A stretch of 64,000 nucleotides of DNA from Pluralibacter sp. UBA7423 (GCA_002470465.1 DKMD01000035.1:1-64000); one strand, 5' to 3'; positions 28,894-38,970 are shown, counted from the first letter of the stretch. Numbers and translations: made by a program. Notes: a model not told the origin generated them from the sequence alone.

Positions 28894-30087
28894 ATGAAAA
28901 CGAACACCTGCACTTCTGTCCTTCAACATCCGCGCTTTATGGCGCTAATTCTTGCCACTTCACTCACTGCTGTGCCGCTGGTGGCCGCTGCGTCCGGGCC
29001 GGTTTCAGCGCAAAAATTACAACAGATTGTTGATGATACCGTTAAACCGTTGCTGAAAGAGCAGCAGATTCCCGGCATGGCAGTGGCGGTGATTTATCGC
29101 GGCAAGCCTTACTATTTCCACTATGGCCTCGCGGACGTCCAGGCGAGGCGCCCGGTGACTGACGACACTTTATTTGAACTGGGATCGGTCAGTAAAACCT
29201 TTACCGGCACCGCAGGCGCTTACGCGGTGGAAAGTGGGATCGTGAAGCTCAGCGATCCGGCGGCAAAATACGAGAATGCGCTGAGCGCACCGCAGTGGCA
29301 GAAAATCACCATGCTGGATCTGGCTACCTATACCGCTGGCGGTTTGCCGTTGCAGGTGCCGGAGGAGGTGACAAACCAGGCCGCGCTGTGGCGCTATTAC
29401 AACGGCTGGCAGCCGCAGTGGACGCCGGGCACGATGCGCAATTATTCCAACGCCAGCATTGGCCTGTTTGGTGCGCTGGCTGTGAGCAAAAGCGGTCTGA
29501 GTTTCGAGCAGTTCATGCAGAAGAATCTCTTCTCGCCTCTGAACCTGTCGCACACTTTCATCACCGTGCCTGATGCGGAAAAGGCAAATTATGCCTGGGG
29601 CTATCGGGACGGCAAAGCGGTGCGCGTGACGCCGGGGATGCTGGATGCAGAAGCCTACGGCGTGAAAACCACTATCCAGGATATGGCGAAGTTTATGCAG
29701 GCCAATATCGCGCCGCAGCAGCTACCGGATAGCGATACCGTGCTGAAAAAAGCCATCGGCACTGCGCAGAGCGGCTATTACAAAGTGGGCGATATGTATC
29801 AGGGGCTGGGCTGGGAAATGTATCCGTGGCCTGTCGATTCGCATCAGGTGATTACCGCCAGCGGCAACGATGTGGCGCTGAAGGCCACTCCTGCCGCGTT
29901 GCAGACCCCACCGCGCCCGGCAACGCCTGCCAGCTGGCTGCATAAAACCGGCAGCACCAACGGTTTTGGGGCTTATATCGCCTATGTGCCGCAGCAGGAG
30001 ATGGGCATTGTGATGCTGGCGAACAAGAACTACCCGAATCCGGTTCGCGTCACGGCAGCCTGGCAAATTCTTAACGCATTACGCTAA
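28894..30087 (+). CDS. ampC: Class C beta-lactamase (AmpC family)
   Basis: A 397-residue serine beta-lactamase precursor with a signal peptide ending near PLVAAASG. The class C active-site motifs are Ser98-Val-Ser-Lys101, Tyr184-Ser-Asn186 and HKTGSTNGFG; the Ser-Tyr spacing of 86 equals that of E. coli AmpC. The ATG has a strong AGGAGGG site. Expected activity is periplasmic hydrolysis of cephalosporins. No divergent LysR-type ampR is adjacent, so classical induction is not supported from this window. It lies between rimO and yliI, where E. coli has bssR, and its upstream region begins at the rimO repeat. The allele family is not identified. Confidence 0.9.
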   Translation: MKTNTCTSVLQHPRFMALILATSLTAVPLVAAASGPVSAQKLQQIVDDTVKPLLKEQQIPGMAVAVIYRGKPYYFHYGLADVQARRPVTDDTLFELGSVSKTFTGTAGAYAVESGIVKLSDPAAKYENALSAPQWQKITMLDLATYTAGGLPLQVPEEVTNQAALWRYYNGWQPQWTPGTMRNYSNASIGLFGALAVSKSGLSFEQFMQKNLFSPLNLSHTFITVPDAEKANYAWGYRDGKAVRVTPGMLDAEAYGVKTTIQDMAKFMQANIAPQQLPDSDTVLKKAIGTAQSGYYKVGDMYQGLGWEMYPWPVDSHQVITASGNDVALKATPAALQTPPRPATPASWLHKTGSTNGFGAYIAYVPQQEMGIVMLANKNYPNPVRVTAAWQILNALR

Positions 30088-30094
30088 GTTCACA

Positions 30095-30118
30095 GGCTTC
30101 CCCGAACGGGGAAGCCTT
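30095..30118. terminator. Bidirectional terminator hairpin
   Basis: GGCTTCCCC-GAAC-GGGGAAGCC, a perfect nine-base stem between ampC and the convergent yncJ-like gene, with a short T-run on the plus strand. Confidence 0.75.
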
Positions 30119-30119
30119 G

Positions 30120-30350
30120 TCAGAGGTGGATCACCTCGGGTTTGCGTTCTTTAATGGTGTGGTGATCCTCACGCAATTCATCGGCGGCGTCCCTGAATCT
30201 CGCCCGAATATCATCGCTGTCTGCATTGTGACGCATCCAGTGGTCTGCGTTTTCTACCTGATAAAACTCATGTCCGTTGGCGTTCGCCATCAGCTGGCCG
30301 GAAAAAAGTGAGCACAGCAGCAGTACGATTGATAACCCTTTCCTGAACAT
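30120..30350 (-). CDS. YncJ-like secreted protein (DUF2554)
   Basis: A 76-residue product starting MFRKGLSIVLLLCSLFSGQLMA, a signal peptide nearly identical to that of E. coli YncJ (MFTKALSVVLLTCALFSGQLMA). The mature part keeps the GHEF, VENADHWMRHNADSDDIRA and REDH patterns of DUF2554. In E. coli yncJ lies elsewhere, so this is a relocated or paralogous member. Function unknown; periplasmic location expected. The start was set at the signal peptide, dropping an upstream extension. Confidence 0.8.
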   Translation of the reverse strand: MFRKGLSIVLLLCSLFSGQLMANANGHEFYQVENADHWMRHNADSDDIRARFRDAADELREDHHTIKERKPEVIHL

Positions 30351-30551
30351 AATGGCACCGTCTGGTTGAGAAGACCGGCGCACTATAGCAATGGTTTCAT
30401 TGCGTGACTATTCAGTTTTCCAAACAAAGCCTCAACGGATGGTGCTTTTTTGTGCGGGTGAAAAAGCGCAATGGTTAAGTTTTTGTAAAAGTGGAGGTCG
30501 CGAGCCTCAGGCTGGCTACCCTTAACGCAGTGATTGCCAAAGGAGTCTGCT

Positions 30552-31664
30552 ATGCCGCGTGTCGCAATGAGTCTTCTTCTTGCTGCTTTTCTTGTTACGC
30601 CTGCCGCGTTTGCCGCCGGTGTTCAGGTTGAGGTGCTGCAGCGCAAGCTGGATCATCCCTGGTCGATGGCCTTTTTGCCGGACAATAAAGGGCTGCTGAT
30701 TACGCTGCGCGGTGGGCAGCTGCGTCTGTGGCAGGAGGGCAAAGGACTTTCTGACCCGCTGTTGGGCATTCCACGAGTATGGGCCAACGGGCAGGGCGGT
30801 TTGCTGGATGTGGCGCTGGCCCCGGATTTTGCGCAGTCCCGACGAGTCTGGCTCAGTTATGCCGAGGTGGGCGATGACGGTAAAGCGGGAACGGCGGTCG
30901 GTTACGGGCGGTTGAGTAATGACTTATCCCGCCTGGAAGCGTTCAGGGTCGTGTTCCGACAAACGCCGAAACTTTCCACCGGTAACCACTTCGGCGGTCG
31001 GCTGGCGTTCGACGGCAAAGGCTATCTCTATATTGGCCTGGGCGAAAATAACCAGCGTTCGACGGCGCAGGACCTCGACAAACTTCAGGGCAAAGTCGTG
31101 CGCCTGACCGAAGAGGGCAAAGTGCCGCCGGATAATCCGTTCGTCAACCAGCCCGGAGCTCGGGCGGAAATCTGGTCCTGGGGCATTCGTAATCCACAGG
31201 GCATGGCGATGAATCCCTGGAGCCAGGCGTTGTGGCTGAACGAGCACGGGCCACGCGGCGGTGATGAAATTAACATTCCGCAGCGCGGGAAAAACTACGG
31301 CTGGCCGCTGGCAACGCATGGCATCAACTACAGCGGTTTGCCGATCCCGGAGGCCAAAGGTGAAAAAGTGGCGGGCACTGAGCCACCGCTTTTCTTCTGG
31401 AAACAGTCGCCCGCCGTGAGCGGTATGGCTTTCTATGACGCTGATAAATTCCCGCAATGGCAGCATAAGCTGTTTGTTGGCGCGTTAAAGGATCAGGCGG
31501 TGATTGTTCTGAACGTCGACGGTAATAAGATAACGGAAACGGAGCGCATTCTGGGTGATAGGAAACAGCGCATTCGTGACGTGCGCATCGGACCCGACGG
31601 TTATCTTTACGTGCTGACCGACGAGTCCGATGGGGAACTGCTGAAGGTGAGTCCGGCTGCCTGA
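30552..31664 (+). CDS. yliI: PQQ-dependent aldose sugar dehydrogenase YliI (Asd)
   Basis: A 370-residue soluble glucose dehydrogenase-type protein with a signal peptide ending AAFAAG and a six-bladed beta-propeller. Motifs are HPWSMAFLPD, LLDVALAPDF, TGNHFGGRLAFDGKGYLYIGLG, RNPQGMAMNP, EHGPRGGDEIN and YGWPLATHG, with PQQ- and calcium-binding residues expected in the last ones. It oxidises aldoses in the periplasm when PQQ is supplied. AAAGGAG lies six bases before the ATG at 30552. Convergent with gstB, stops two bases apart. Confidence 0.93.
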   Translation: MPRVAMSLLLAAFLVTPAAFAAGVQVEVLQRKLDHPWSMAFLPDNKGLLITLRGGQLRLWQEGKGLSDPLLGIPRVWANGQGGLLDVALAPDFAQSRRVWLSYAEVGDDGKAGTAVGYGRLSNDLSRLEAFRVVFRQTPKLSTGNHFGGRLAFDGKGYLYIGLGENNQRSTAQDLDKLQGKVVRLTEEGKVPPDNPFVNQPGARAEIWSWGIRNPQGMAMNPWSQALWLNEHGPRGGDEINIPQRGKNYGWPLATHGINYSGLPIPEAKGEKVAGTEPPLFFWKQSPAVSGMAFYDADKFPQWQHKLFVGALKDQAVIVLNVDGNKITETERILGDRKQRIRDVRIGPDGYLYVLTDESDGELLKVSPAA

Positions 31665-31666
31665 GA

Positions 31667-32293
31667 TCAGGTGACCGGGATCATGACCACGTTCTGGTAC
31701 GCCGGACGGCGCGATAGCTGCTGATACCAGCGCTGTAAATTTGGGTGCGGCTGCCAGGTTTTGACCGTTTCCAGCAGGTTGTAGACGAACGGCGCCACGG
31801 CGATATCGCCAGTGCCAAAATTGTCGCCGGAAAGCCAGTTGGAATGCGCCAGCGCGTCGTCCAGAATCGCGAACAGCGCTTCACACTGCGCGATGGCTGC
31901 ATCAATGGCTGCCTGGTCGCGTTTTTCCGCTGGTGTGCGGACCAGCCCCATCAGGATGACCCGGTGAGCCGGAGAGAGCGTGCCGTTGGCCCAGTCCATC
32001 CACTTTTCGCCCTGTGCACGTTGGGCTGGATTGCTCTGCCACAGGCTTTCCTGCCCGTACTGTGCCGCGAGGTAGCGCACGATGGTGTTTGATTCCCATA
32101 AGGTGATGTCGGTCGCGTCATCATGCAGCAGCGGCACCAGCCCGTTGGGATTTTTGGCAAGATAGTCGGCGTCATGATTCAGGCCAAACTCCAGCCCGGC
32201 AAGGATCTGATTATAGGAAAGACCGAGTTCTTCCAGCGTCCAGCGAACCTTTTTAACATTGGTTGAGTTATTTCTGCCCCAAAGCGTAATCAT
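31667..32293 (-). CDS. gstB: Glutathione S-transferase GstB
   Basis: A 208-residue glutathione transferase with an N-terminal thioredoxin-like domain ([23 protein letters not shown], then [12 protein letters not shown] and [10 protein letters not shown]) and an all-helical C-terminal half. Length and start equal E. coli GstB. GAGGT lies seven bases before the chosen ATG; the ATG one codon earlier is closer to it. Cytosolic; in E. coli it acts on bromoacetate-like substrates. Confidence 0.93.
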   Translation of the reverse strand: MITLWGRNNSTNVKKVRWTLEELGLSYNQILAGLEFGLNHDADYLAKNPNGLVPLLHDDATDITLWESNTIVRYLAAQYGQESLWQSNPAQRAQGEKWMDWANGTLSPAHRVILMGLVRTPAEKRDQAAIDAAIAQCEALFAILDDALAHSNWLSGDNFGTGDIAVAPFVYNLLETVKTWQPHPNLQRWYQQLSRRPAYQNVVMIPVT

Positions 32294-32533
32294 CATTACC
32301 TCAATTCCAGCGCATAAGTGAATGCCCATGGTCAGTTAAATTTAACCTTCACACAACCGCGATCAAAAAAAATGTCCAGTTTTCAGCACAACGCGCCGTT
32401 CTTGCGTAAACTTTAAAAACTTTACCAACGCATTGTTTCTTTAAGATCATTTCTACGTTATTACTCACGGCCTGTTGTTGCACGGCGTCGGTGACGTAAC
32501 GTGTGTTTTGGAATGGATACTTGGGTGGCTTTT

Positions 32534-33742
32534 ATGACGCGTACAGTTGTTTCTCCCCGCGGCCTGGCGGCAGGCTCTCTGCTTTTACTCCTCGTGGCAC
32601 CTGCTTTACAGGCAGCCGATGCTGTTCAACAACCGGAAGCTCCACCGGTCGATGCCAAAGCCTGGATCCTGATGGATTACAACAGCGGCAAAGTCCTGAG
32701 CGAGGGCAACGCTGATGAGAAACTTGATCCGGCGAGCCTGACCAAAATCATGACCAGCTACGTGGTCGGGCAGGCAATAAAAGCCAATAAAATCAAGCTG
32801 TCTGATATGGTCACCATTGGCAAAGACGCCTGGGCGACGGGCAACCCGGCGCTGCGCGGCTCATCGGTGATGTTCCTGAAGCCTGGCGATCAGGTTTCCG
32901 TTGAGAACCTCAATAAAGGGGTGATCATTCAGTCCGGCAACGACGCCTGTATTGCGCTGGCGGACTACGTGGCCGGCAGCCAGGACGCCTTCATCAGCCT
33001 GATGAACAGCTATTCGCAGAAGCTCGGCCTGACCAACACCGTGTTCAAAACCGTGCACGGCCTGGATGCACCGGGTCAGTTCAGTACCGCCCGCGATATG
33101 GCGTTGCTGACCAAAGCCATGATCCACGACGTGCCGGACGAGTACGCCATTCACCAGGAAAAAGAGTTCACCTTCAACAACATCAAGCAGCCGAACCGTA
33201 ACCGTCTGTTGTGGAACACCAGCCTGGGTGCCGACGGCGTGAAAACCGGTACGACAGCAGGCGCAGGCTACAACCTGGTCTCCTCTGCGAAGCAGGGCGA
33301 TATGCGTCTGATTGCGGTGGTGCTGGGTACCAAAACTGACCGTATCCGTTTCAATGAATCCGAAAAACTGCTGACCTGGGGCTTCCGCTTCTATGAAACC
33401 GTCACGCCAATCAAGCCTGACGCCACGTTTATTGAACAGCGCGTGTGGTACGGCGACAGCAGCCAGGCCAGGCTTGGTGCGGGTGACGCCGGATCCATTA
33501 CGCTCCCGCGCGGCCAGCTGAAAAACCTGAAAGCGAGCTATACCCTGAACGAGCCGCAGCTGACCGCACCGCTGGCGAAAGGGCAGGTGGTTGGCACTAT
33601 CGACTTTAAGCTGAATGATAAAACCATCGAACAGCGGCCGCTGATCGTGATGGAAGCGGTGAATGAGGGCGGGTTCTTTAACCGGATGGTGGATTTCGTG
33701 CTGATGAAATTCCACCAGTGGTTCGGGAGCTGGTTCTCTTAA
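32534..33742 (+). CDS. dacC: D-alanyl-D-alanine carboxypeptidase DacC (PBP6)
   Basis: A 402-residue penicillin-binding protein 6. The signal peptide ends ALQA. The active-site serine is Ser68 in SLTK, with SGN in IIQSGNDAC and KTG in [12 protein letters not shown]-terminal beta-domain and an amphipathic tail ([22 protein letters not shown]) anchor it to the outer face of the inner membrane. It trims the terminal D-Ala of stem peptides. The start was chosen by alignment with E. coli; an upstream ATG at 32513 lacks a better site. Confidence 0.95.
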   Translation: MTRTVVSPRGLAAGSLLLLLVAPALQAADAVQQPEAPPVDAKAWILMDYNSGKVLSEGNADEKLDPASLTKIMTSYVVGQAIKANKIKLSDMVTIGKDAWATGNPALRGSSVMFLKPGDQVSVENLNKGVIIQSGNDACIALADYVAGSQDAFISLMNSYSQKLGLTNTVFKTVHGLDAPGQFSTARDMALLTKAMIHDVPDEYAIHQEKEFTFNNIKQPNRNRLLWNTSLGADGVKTGTTAGAGYNLVSSAKQGDMRLIAVVLGTKTDRIRFNESEKLLTWGFRFYETVTPIKPDATFIEQRVWYGDSSQARLGAGDAGSITLPRGQLKNLKASYTLNEPQLTAPLAKGQVVGTIDFKLNDKTIEQRPLIVMEAVNEGGFFNRMVDFVLMKFHQWFGSWFS

Positions 33743-33757
33743 CTGATTGGCAGTTCT

Positions 33758-33843
33758 TGCCCGGTGGCGGCTACGCCTTACAGGGCCTGGAGAATCGGGC
33801 TACCTTTCTGTAGGCCCGCGCAAGCGAAGCGCCGCCGGGCAAA
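33758..33843. repeat. REP/BIME element
   Basis: TTGCCCGGTGGCGGCTACGCC and inverse GAAGCGCCGCCGGGCAA, with GGCCTGGAG and TGTAGGCCCG between. It separates convergent dacC and deoR. Confidence 0.82.
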
Positions 33844-33848
33844 ATGTA

Positions 33849-34613
33849 TTATTTATCGAACAGCAGCGCGATCCCGTGCTGTTTAGCCAGCGCCGCCAGT
33901 TCGTCATCCGGGCGGCGGTCGCTGGCGATAACGTTAAACTTCGCAATCTCACCCATTCTCGCCGGTCTTACCTTGCCAAATTTACTGTGATCGACCACCA
34001 GGACATGCTTCTGCGCGCTGGATAACGCCCAGTGTTTCACCGGCAGTTCATCAAGATTAAAACAGGTTGCGCCCAGTTTGGCATGAACGCCTGCTGCGGA
34101 ATAAAAGGCGATGTCCGGGCAGAGATGGCTCAGCGTGTCCTGTGGGCTGAGCGGCTTGAAGATAGCATTGCTGGCATGAAATTCACCGCCGCAGAGTATG
34201 GCCCGACAAAGTGGCTTATCCTGCAAGGCCAGAAAGGTATTCAGAGAATAGCAGACGCCGGTAAACGGCAGTTCGTCATCAATGGCGTCGATTATCCACG
34301 GCGTGGTCGTGCCGCAGTCAAAAAAGGCCATCTGATGGGCTTTCAGCAGCTTTGCCGCCAGGCGGGCAGCCTGGCGCTTTTCGTCCACCAGGCGGGTTTT
34401 CTGATCGCTCAGTAAATAATGGCTGGCGCTGCGGGGCTCCAGTACGACGTAGCCACCGAGCAGCACTACGGGACCGCGATGGCTGTTGAGGTCGCGGCGA
34501 ATGGTCATCTCCGACACGCCGATCAGCGCGGCGGCTTCCTTCAGGTGGAGCTTATCGCTACGTTTGAGAGCCTGAATAAGCTGGCTGATTCGCTCATCGC
34601 GCCGTGTTTCCAT
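33849..34613 (-). CDS. deoR: Deoxyribose operon repressor DeoR
   Basis: A 254-residue repressor with an N-terminal winged helix-turn-helix (HLKEAAALIGVSEMTIRRDL) and a sugar-phosphate-binding C-terminal domain (DCGTTTPWIIDAI). In E. coli it represses deoCABD, nupG and tsx, with deoxyribose-5-phosphate as inducer. It lies between dacC and ybjG as in E. coli. Confidence 0.95.
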   Translation of the reverse strand: METRRDERISQLIQALKRSDKLHLKEAAALIGVSEMTIRRDLNSHRGPVVLLGGYVVLEPRSASHYLLSDQKTRLVDEKRQAARLAAKLLKAHQMAFFDCGTTTPWIIDAIDDELPFTGVCYSLNTFLALQDKPLCRAILCGGEFHASNAIFKPLSPQDTLSHLCPDIAFYSAAGVHAKLGATCFNLDELPVKHWALSSAQKHVLVVDHSKFGKVRPARMGEIAKFNVIASDRRPDDELAALAKQHGIALLFDK

Positions 34614-34687
34614 AAAACCCCTGTAAGCCTTAATGCCCGTCGCGGCAGGCGAAGGGTCCGGCGGCGATTTTACCTCTGCCGCCCGGC

Positions 34688-35296
34688 TTAGTCACGTATC
34701 CAGCCTTTGCGGATAGGCAGCGAGAAGCAGAAGCGGTACATGGCCTGCAACCGGCGGTAGATGGCTTCGCCAAACATCAGCCACAGCACCTGGGAGGCGA
34801 GACAGCCGCTGAGTCCGGAGAGGAAGCCGCCGACCATATCAAGCGGCCAGTGCACGCCGAGGTAAACGCGGGACCAGGCAATCGCGCAGCCAATAGCCAG
34901 CAGTACTACGCCAGACCACAGGCGATGCCAGAACAGGAACGCCAGCGCAAAGGTAAAAATCACCGTACCGTGGTCGCTTGGGAAGGAGTCATCCGCAGAG
35001 TGATGCAGGAAGTTATAGCCGATACCGTCAACAAACGGTCTGTCGTGCGGATAAATGTGACCAACAACCCACGAAAGCAGCAGGCTTACGCCAATCGCCA
35101 TCGCCACCTTAATCACCAGCTGACGCTGGGCACAGACCTGCTTACGCGGCCCCCAGAGCCAGAGCGCAACCGCCAGCAGCGGCACGATATTGATCAGATC
35201 TTTGGCGATGAAAATCGCGAGCGAGATCATCCACTGCGGCGACGCCGGGGTGGCGTTAATCCAGTAAAACAGCGAGGTATTCAAATTTTCCAGCAT
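34688..35296 (-). CDS. ybjG: Undecaprenyl-diphosphatase YbjG
   Basis: A 202-residue integral membrane PAP2 phosphatase recycling undecaprenyl pyrophosphate. The phosphatase signatures are present: a degenerate first motif, SFPSDHGTVIFT (motif 2) and SRVYLGVHWPLDMVGG (motif 3, with Arg and His). About six helices. A PmrA/BasR-like box lies upstream at 35442-35458, oriented toward this gene. Confidence 0.94.
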   Translation of the reverse strand: MLENLNTSLFYWINATPASPQWMISLAIFIAKDLINIVPLLAVALWLWGPRKQVCAQRQLVIKVAMAIGVSLLLSWVVGHIYPHDRPFVDGIGYNFLHHSADDSFPSDHGTVIFTFALAFLFWHRLWSGVVLLAIGCAIAWSRVYLGVHWPLDMVGGFLSGLSGCLASQVLWLMFGEAIYRRLQAMYRFCFSLPIRKGWIRD

Positions 35297-35441
35297 AGCG
35301 TGCGGGCTCTTACAGTTTGATGACGGTGCTCACCTTAAAAAATTAACGCCGGGACAAGTAAGAGGGATTGTCTTAATTGTCAGGCGGTTGAGGTCAGCGT
35401 TAATTTTTCTGCTTTCACTGGCGGCAGTATAGGGTCCGCAA

Positions 35442-35458
35442 CTTAAGCGAACCTTAAA
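35442..35458 (-). promoter_or_regulatory. PmrA (BasR) box upstream of ybjG
   Basis: On the minus strand, TTTAAG-GTTCG-CTTAAG fits the consensus YTTAAK-N5-YTTAAK exactly. E. coli ybjG belongs to the BasSR regulon. Confidence 0.65.
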
Positions 35459-35561
35459 CGAGTAAATTTGTGCTGTAACAGGGTGTTTCACGCACTTTTC
35501 GCTATCGTCATCCACTATCATTCATTACACTTCACGCGATTTTTTACCGTTAAGAGATTGC

Positions 35562-36791
35562 ATGCAAAACCCTTCACTTTCTGGCAAACGCCTCGGTCGT
35601 CAGGCGTTACTTTTTCCGCTCTGTCTGGTGCTTTACGAATTCTCAACCTATATCGGTAACGACATGATCCAGCCGGGCATGTTGGCGGTGGTTGAGCAGT
35701 TCAACGCCGGGATGGAGTGGGTGCCAACCTCGATGACCGCCTATCTGGCTGGCGGGATGTTTTTACAGTGGCTCCTTGGGCCGCTGTCGGACCGTATTGG
35801 CCGTCGTCCGGTGATGCTGACCGGCGTGGTATGGTTCATTGTCACCTGCCTCGCCACGCTGCTGGCGCAAAACATTGAACAGTTCACCTTCCTGCGCTTC
35901 CTGCAGGGCATCAGCCTGTGCTTTATTGGTGCGGTGGGCTACGCCGCAATTCAGGAGTCGTTTGAGGAAGCGGTGTGTATCAAAATCACCGCGCTGATGG
36001 CGAACGTAGCGCTGATTGCGCCGCTGCTCGGGCCGCTGGTGGGGGCCGCCTGGGTGCACCTTGCGCCCTGGGAAACGATGTTTGTGCTGTTTGCCGCCCT
36101 GGCGCTGATCTCCTTTTTTGGCCTGCAGCGGGCGATGCCGGAAACCGCGACGCGGCTCGGCGAGAAGCTGTCGGTAAAAGAGCTTGGCAAAGACTATGGC
36201 CTGGTGCTGAAGAACCTGCGATTTGTGGCCGGAGCGCTGGCGACGGGCTTTGTCAGCCTGCCGCTGCTGGCGTGGATTGCGCAGTCGCCGGTGATTATCA
36301 TCAGCGGGGAACAGGCCAGCACTTACGAATATGGCCTGCTGCAGGTGCCAATATTTGGTGCACTGATTGTCGGCAACCTGGTGCTGGCGAAGCTGACCTC
36401 GCGCAAAACCGTGCGCTGGCTGATTATCGCGGGAGGCTGGCCGATTATGGCCGGATTGGTTATCGCCGCAGCTGCAACCGTTGTGTCCAGCCACGCTTAT
36501 CTGTGGATGACCGCAGGCTTAAGCGTTTACGCTTTCGGCATCGGGATAGCCAACGCGGGCCTGGTACGTTTGACCCTGTTCGCCAGCGACATGAGTAAGG
36601 GCACGGTATCAGCGGCGATGGGGATGCTGCAGATGCTGATTTTCACCGTCGGTATTGAGGTGAGCAAGCACGCCTATCAGTCTGGTGGCAACGGCCTGTT
36701 CAGCGTGTTTAACCTTGCTAACGGCCTAATCTGGCTGGGGCTGATTGCCTACTTCCTGAAGGATAAAGCGGTCGGTAGTTCGCAGCAGTAA
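35562..36791 (+). CDS. mdfA: Multidrug efflux MFS transporter MdfA (Cmr)
   Basis: A 409-residue drug/proton antiporter with twelve helices. The N-terminal part shows [17 protein letters not shown], containing the membrane-embedded Glu (Glu26 in E. coli) that recognises cationic drugs. The MFS loop motif is [16 protein letters not shown]; antiporter motif C is [11 protein letters not shown]. It exports chloramphenicol and many lipophilic cations in E. coli. It is divergent from ybjG. Confidence 0.95.
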   Translation: MQNPSLSGKRLGRQALLFPLCLVLYEFSTYIGNDMIQPGMLAVVEQFNAGMEWVPTSMTAYLAGGMFLQWLLGPLSDRIGRRPVMLTGVVWFIVTCLATLLAQNIEQFTFLRFLQGISLCFIGAVGYAAIQESFEEAVCIKITALMANVALIAPLLGPLVGAAWVHLAPWETMFVLFAALALISFFGLQRAMPETATRLGEKLSVKELGKDYGLVLKNLRFVAGALATGFVSLPLLAWIAQSPVIIISGEQASTYEYGLLQVPIFGALIVGNLVLAKLTSRKTVRWLIIAGGWPIMAGLVIAAAATVVSSHAYLWMTAGLSVYAFGIGIANAGLVRLTLFASDMSKGTVSAAMGMLQMLIFTVGIEVSKHAYQSGGNGLFSVFNLANGLIWLGLIAYFLKDKAVGSSQQ

Positions 36792-36800
36792 ATTGATGAA

Positions 36801-36878
36801 ATGCCGGGCGGCACGTTGTTTGCCCGACCTACAGAAGCGCGATTTGTAGGCCGGGTAAGGCAGCGCCGCCACACGGAA
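36801..36878. repeat. REP/BIME element
   Basis: ATGCCGGGCGGCACGTTG and GGCCGGGTAAGGCAGCGCCGCC form the paired units between convergent mdfA and ybjI. Confidence 0.75.
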
Positions 36879-36889
36879 ATGACCACCCG

Positions 36890-37702
36890 TTAACAGAAAG
36901 GCGCTTCCCGCCTTAAAACTTTATCAATCACCTGCAGCACGCCTTCGTCATTGTTGTGCGGGGCGCGGTGGTTGGCCGCTTCAATGGCCGCTTCGCACGC
37001 ATTCTGCATCGCAAAGCCAAACCCCGCCTGGCGCAGCATCTCCAGGTCGTTGCCGCTGTCACCGAACGTCACGACTTCATGATCCTCAATACCCCAGCGC
37101 TGTTGCAGGATGCGCAGACCGTTGGCTTTGTGCACGCCCGGAATGATCAGATCGATATTGCCGTGCCCCGTAGTGACGGCGGTCATCAGGTCGCCGACGC
37201 CCTCATGCAGGGCTTTCTGGACCTCCGGCACCAGCCTGTCTGGCAGGTTCAGGCCAAACTTCAGGAAGGTATCGTCCAGTTTATCGAAGCTGTCGACAAA
37301 CTCAAGGCGGTGATAATAGAGCGCGGCCATCGCCTTCAGCTCATCGTTGTAGCGCTTCAGGGTATATGCACTGCGCTTGCCGCAGGCGATGATTTCCACA
37401 TCCGGCAGGGTGTGCAGAAAATCCACTACCTTACGGAAATGCCCGGCAGGCAGCTCGCAGTTGAAAACATCTTCCCCCGCATCCCGCACCCAGCCGCCGT
37501 TTTCGGCCACGAAGGCTATCTCATCGGCCATCTCCGGAAAGAAGGAAATTAGCTGCCAGTACTGGTTGCCGCTGGCGACCACAAAGCGAATGCCCTGGGC
37601 CTGCATCTGCTGATACTGTGCGAGAAAGCGCGTCCGGTTGTAGCGCTTATCATCGTTGAGAAAGGTTCCATCCATATCGACGGCAATCAGTTTGATACTC
37701 AT
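36890..37702 (-). CDS. ybjI: HAD-superfamily FMN/sugar phosphatase YbjI
   Basis: A 270-residue Cof-type HAD phosphatase closely related to YbiV in this window. The motifs are [49 protein letters not shown] and TFGDSGNDLEML. E. coli YbjI dephosphorylates FMN in vitro. The ATG at 37702 is preferred (GGAG eight bases upstream); it overlaps the ybjJ stop by one base, and an ATG at 37705 is possible. Co-transcribed with ybjJ. Confidence 0.94.
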   Translation of the reverse strand: MSIKLIAVDMDGTFLNDDKRYNRTRFLAQYQQMQAQGIRFVVASGNQYWQLISFFPEMADEIAFVAENGGWVRDAGEDVFNCELPAGHFRKVVDFLHTLPDVEIIACGKRSAYTLKRYNDELKAMAALYYHRLEFVDSFDKLDDTFLKFGLNLPDRLVPEVQKALHEGVGDLMTAVTTGHGNIDLIIPGVHKANGLRILQQRWGIEDHEVVTFGDSGNDLEMLRQAGFGFAMQNACEAAIEAANHRAPHNNDEGVLQVIDKVLRREAPFC

Positions 37703-38904
37703 CATGCACTCTCCGTAGCGGGTTCAGATTCAGGTTTGGCGACCGCGCGTGCCACCAGTGCGGCAACTATGACTAACGACAGCACCGCCAGCATGGCGCT
37801 GCGCAGGCCGTAATGCTCACCGAGGAAGCCGAGGAGCGGCGGGCCCACGAGGAACGCCAGGTAGCCGGTGGTGGCGACAACGCTGACGCGGGTTGGCGCG
37901 TCCGGGCCGGTGTCGCTGGCGGCAGAAATGGTGAGTGGGAAGCCGAGTGACGCACCGAGCCCCCAGAGAATAACGGAGACGCCGGCAACCCAGTCGACGT
38001 CAACAAAGATAATCAGCGCAATGCCGAGTGCACCCATGATGGCGCTGGCGCGAACGACGGCCACGCGGCTGTAGCGGTCGATAAACCAGCCGCCGGTAAA
38101 GCGCCCGACGGTCATCCCGAGGGTAAAGCCTGCGTAAATCAGCGAACCGGAGGTTGGGCTGAAGCCGTGACCGTCCACCATCAGCAGCGGCAGCCAGTCG
38201 TTGGCGGAGCCTTCGGCAAAGGCCATCGCCAGCACCACCACGCCAATCAGCATAAGCTGCCCGTCCCGCCAGAACGGCACGCCTTTTTCGTGATGCTCGC
38301 TGTTTTCGGCGGAGTTTTTACCGGTACCTTCGGGAATGGCTTTAATGGCAATCGCAATGGGTGCAATGCCGAAGAGCGCGGCGAGAAGAATATGGATCGT
38401 GGCAGGTGTTCCAAACGCCGTCAGCGCCATGCCGATACCGGCACCGACCAGCGTGCCGAAGCTGTAAAAGCCGTGCATCATGGGCAGCACGGTCTTTTTC
38501 ATTTCTCGCTCGACGGCGGCACCTTCAACGTTAATGGCCACTTCGGCGGCCCCGAAGCTTGCGCCAAAGACCATCAGACCAAAGGCGAAAAAGAAGGGTG
38601 AGGCGAGCCACAGCGCGAGGCTCAGCATGAGCATTCCGACCAGTGCGCAGGACATGGTGGTGCGAATGACTTTGCGGGTGCCAAAGCGCTTAACCAGCCA
38701 CGCCGAGCAGAGTATGCCGCTCATCGAGCCTATCGACAGGCCAAACAGCACAATACCCATTCCGGCCGTATTGACCGACAGAATGTCACGGATGGCGGGC
38801 GTTCGCGTGGCCCAGGAGGCCATCAGCAGGCCTGGCAAAAAGAAGAACATAAACAGCGCCCACATACGCAACTGCAGGGCCCGGCGGGGAGAAAGCGACG
38901 TCAT
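37702..38904 (-). CDS. ybjJ: MFS transporter YbjJ
   Basis: A 400-residue major facilitator with about twelve helices, near-identical over long stretches to E. coli YbjJ (for example [20 protein letters not shown]). The start follows that of E. coli, [18 protein letters not shown]; a 60-residue in-frame extension runs into the promoter and regulator region and was discarded. Substrate unknown. It is divergent from the TetR-type rcdB, with a palindromic operator between them. Confidence 0.93.
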   Translation of the reverse strand: MTSLSPRRALQLRMWALFMFFFLPGLLMASWATRTPAIRDILSVNTAGMGIVLFGLSIGSMSGILCSAWLVKRFGTRKVIRTTMSCALVGMLMLSLALWLASPFFFAFGLMVFGASFGAAEVAINVEGAAVEREMKKTVLPMMHGFYSFGTLVGAGIGMALTAFGTPATIHILLAALFGIAPIAIAIKAIPEGTGKNSAENSEHHEKGVPFWRDGQLMLIGVVVLAMAFAEGSANDWLPLLMVDGHGFSPTSGSLIYAGFTLGMTVGRFTGGWFIDRYSRVAVVRASAIMGALGIALIIFVDVDWVAGVSVILWGLGASLGFPLTISAASDTGPDAPTRVSVVATTGYLAFLVGPPLLGFLGEHYGLRSAMLAVLSLVIVAALVARAVAKPESEPATESA

Positions 38905-38950
38905 CCGTATACTGCCTGTACAAAAAGAGGGAGAGACAACACTAGCAAGG

Positions 38951-38970
38951 TTGTGTACATTTGTACACAA
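38951..38970. promoter_or_regulatory. 20-bp palindrome, probable RcdB operator
   Basis: TTGTGTACA-TT-TGTACACAA, perfect nine-base arms, 18 bases before rcdB and 46 before ybjJ. TetR-type regulators usually bind such sites next to their own gene. Confidence 0.7.

Noticed and set aside
30473..30488. CpxR-like box GTTAA-N6-GTAAA near yliI and the yncJ-like gene
   Set aside because: One mismatch, non-preferred spacing and a position more than 120 bases from the yncJ-like start make it too weak to list.
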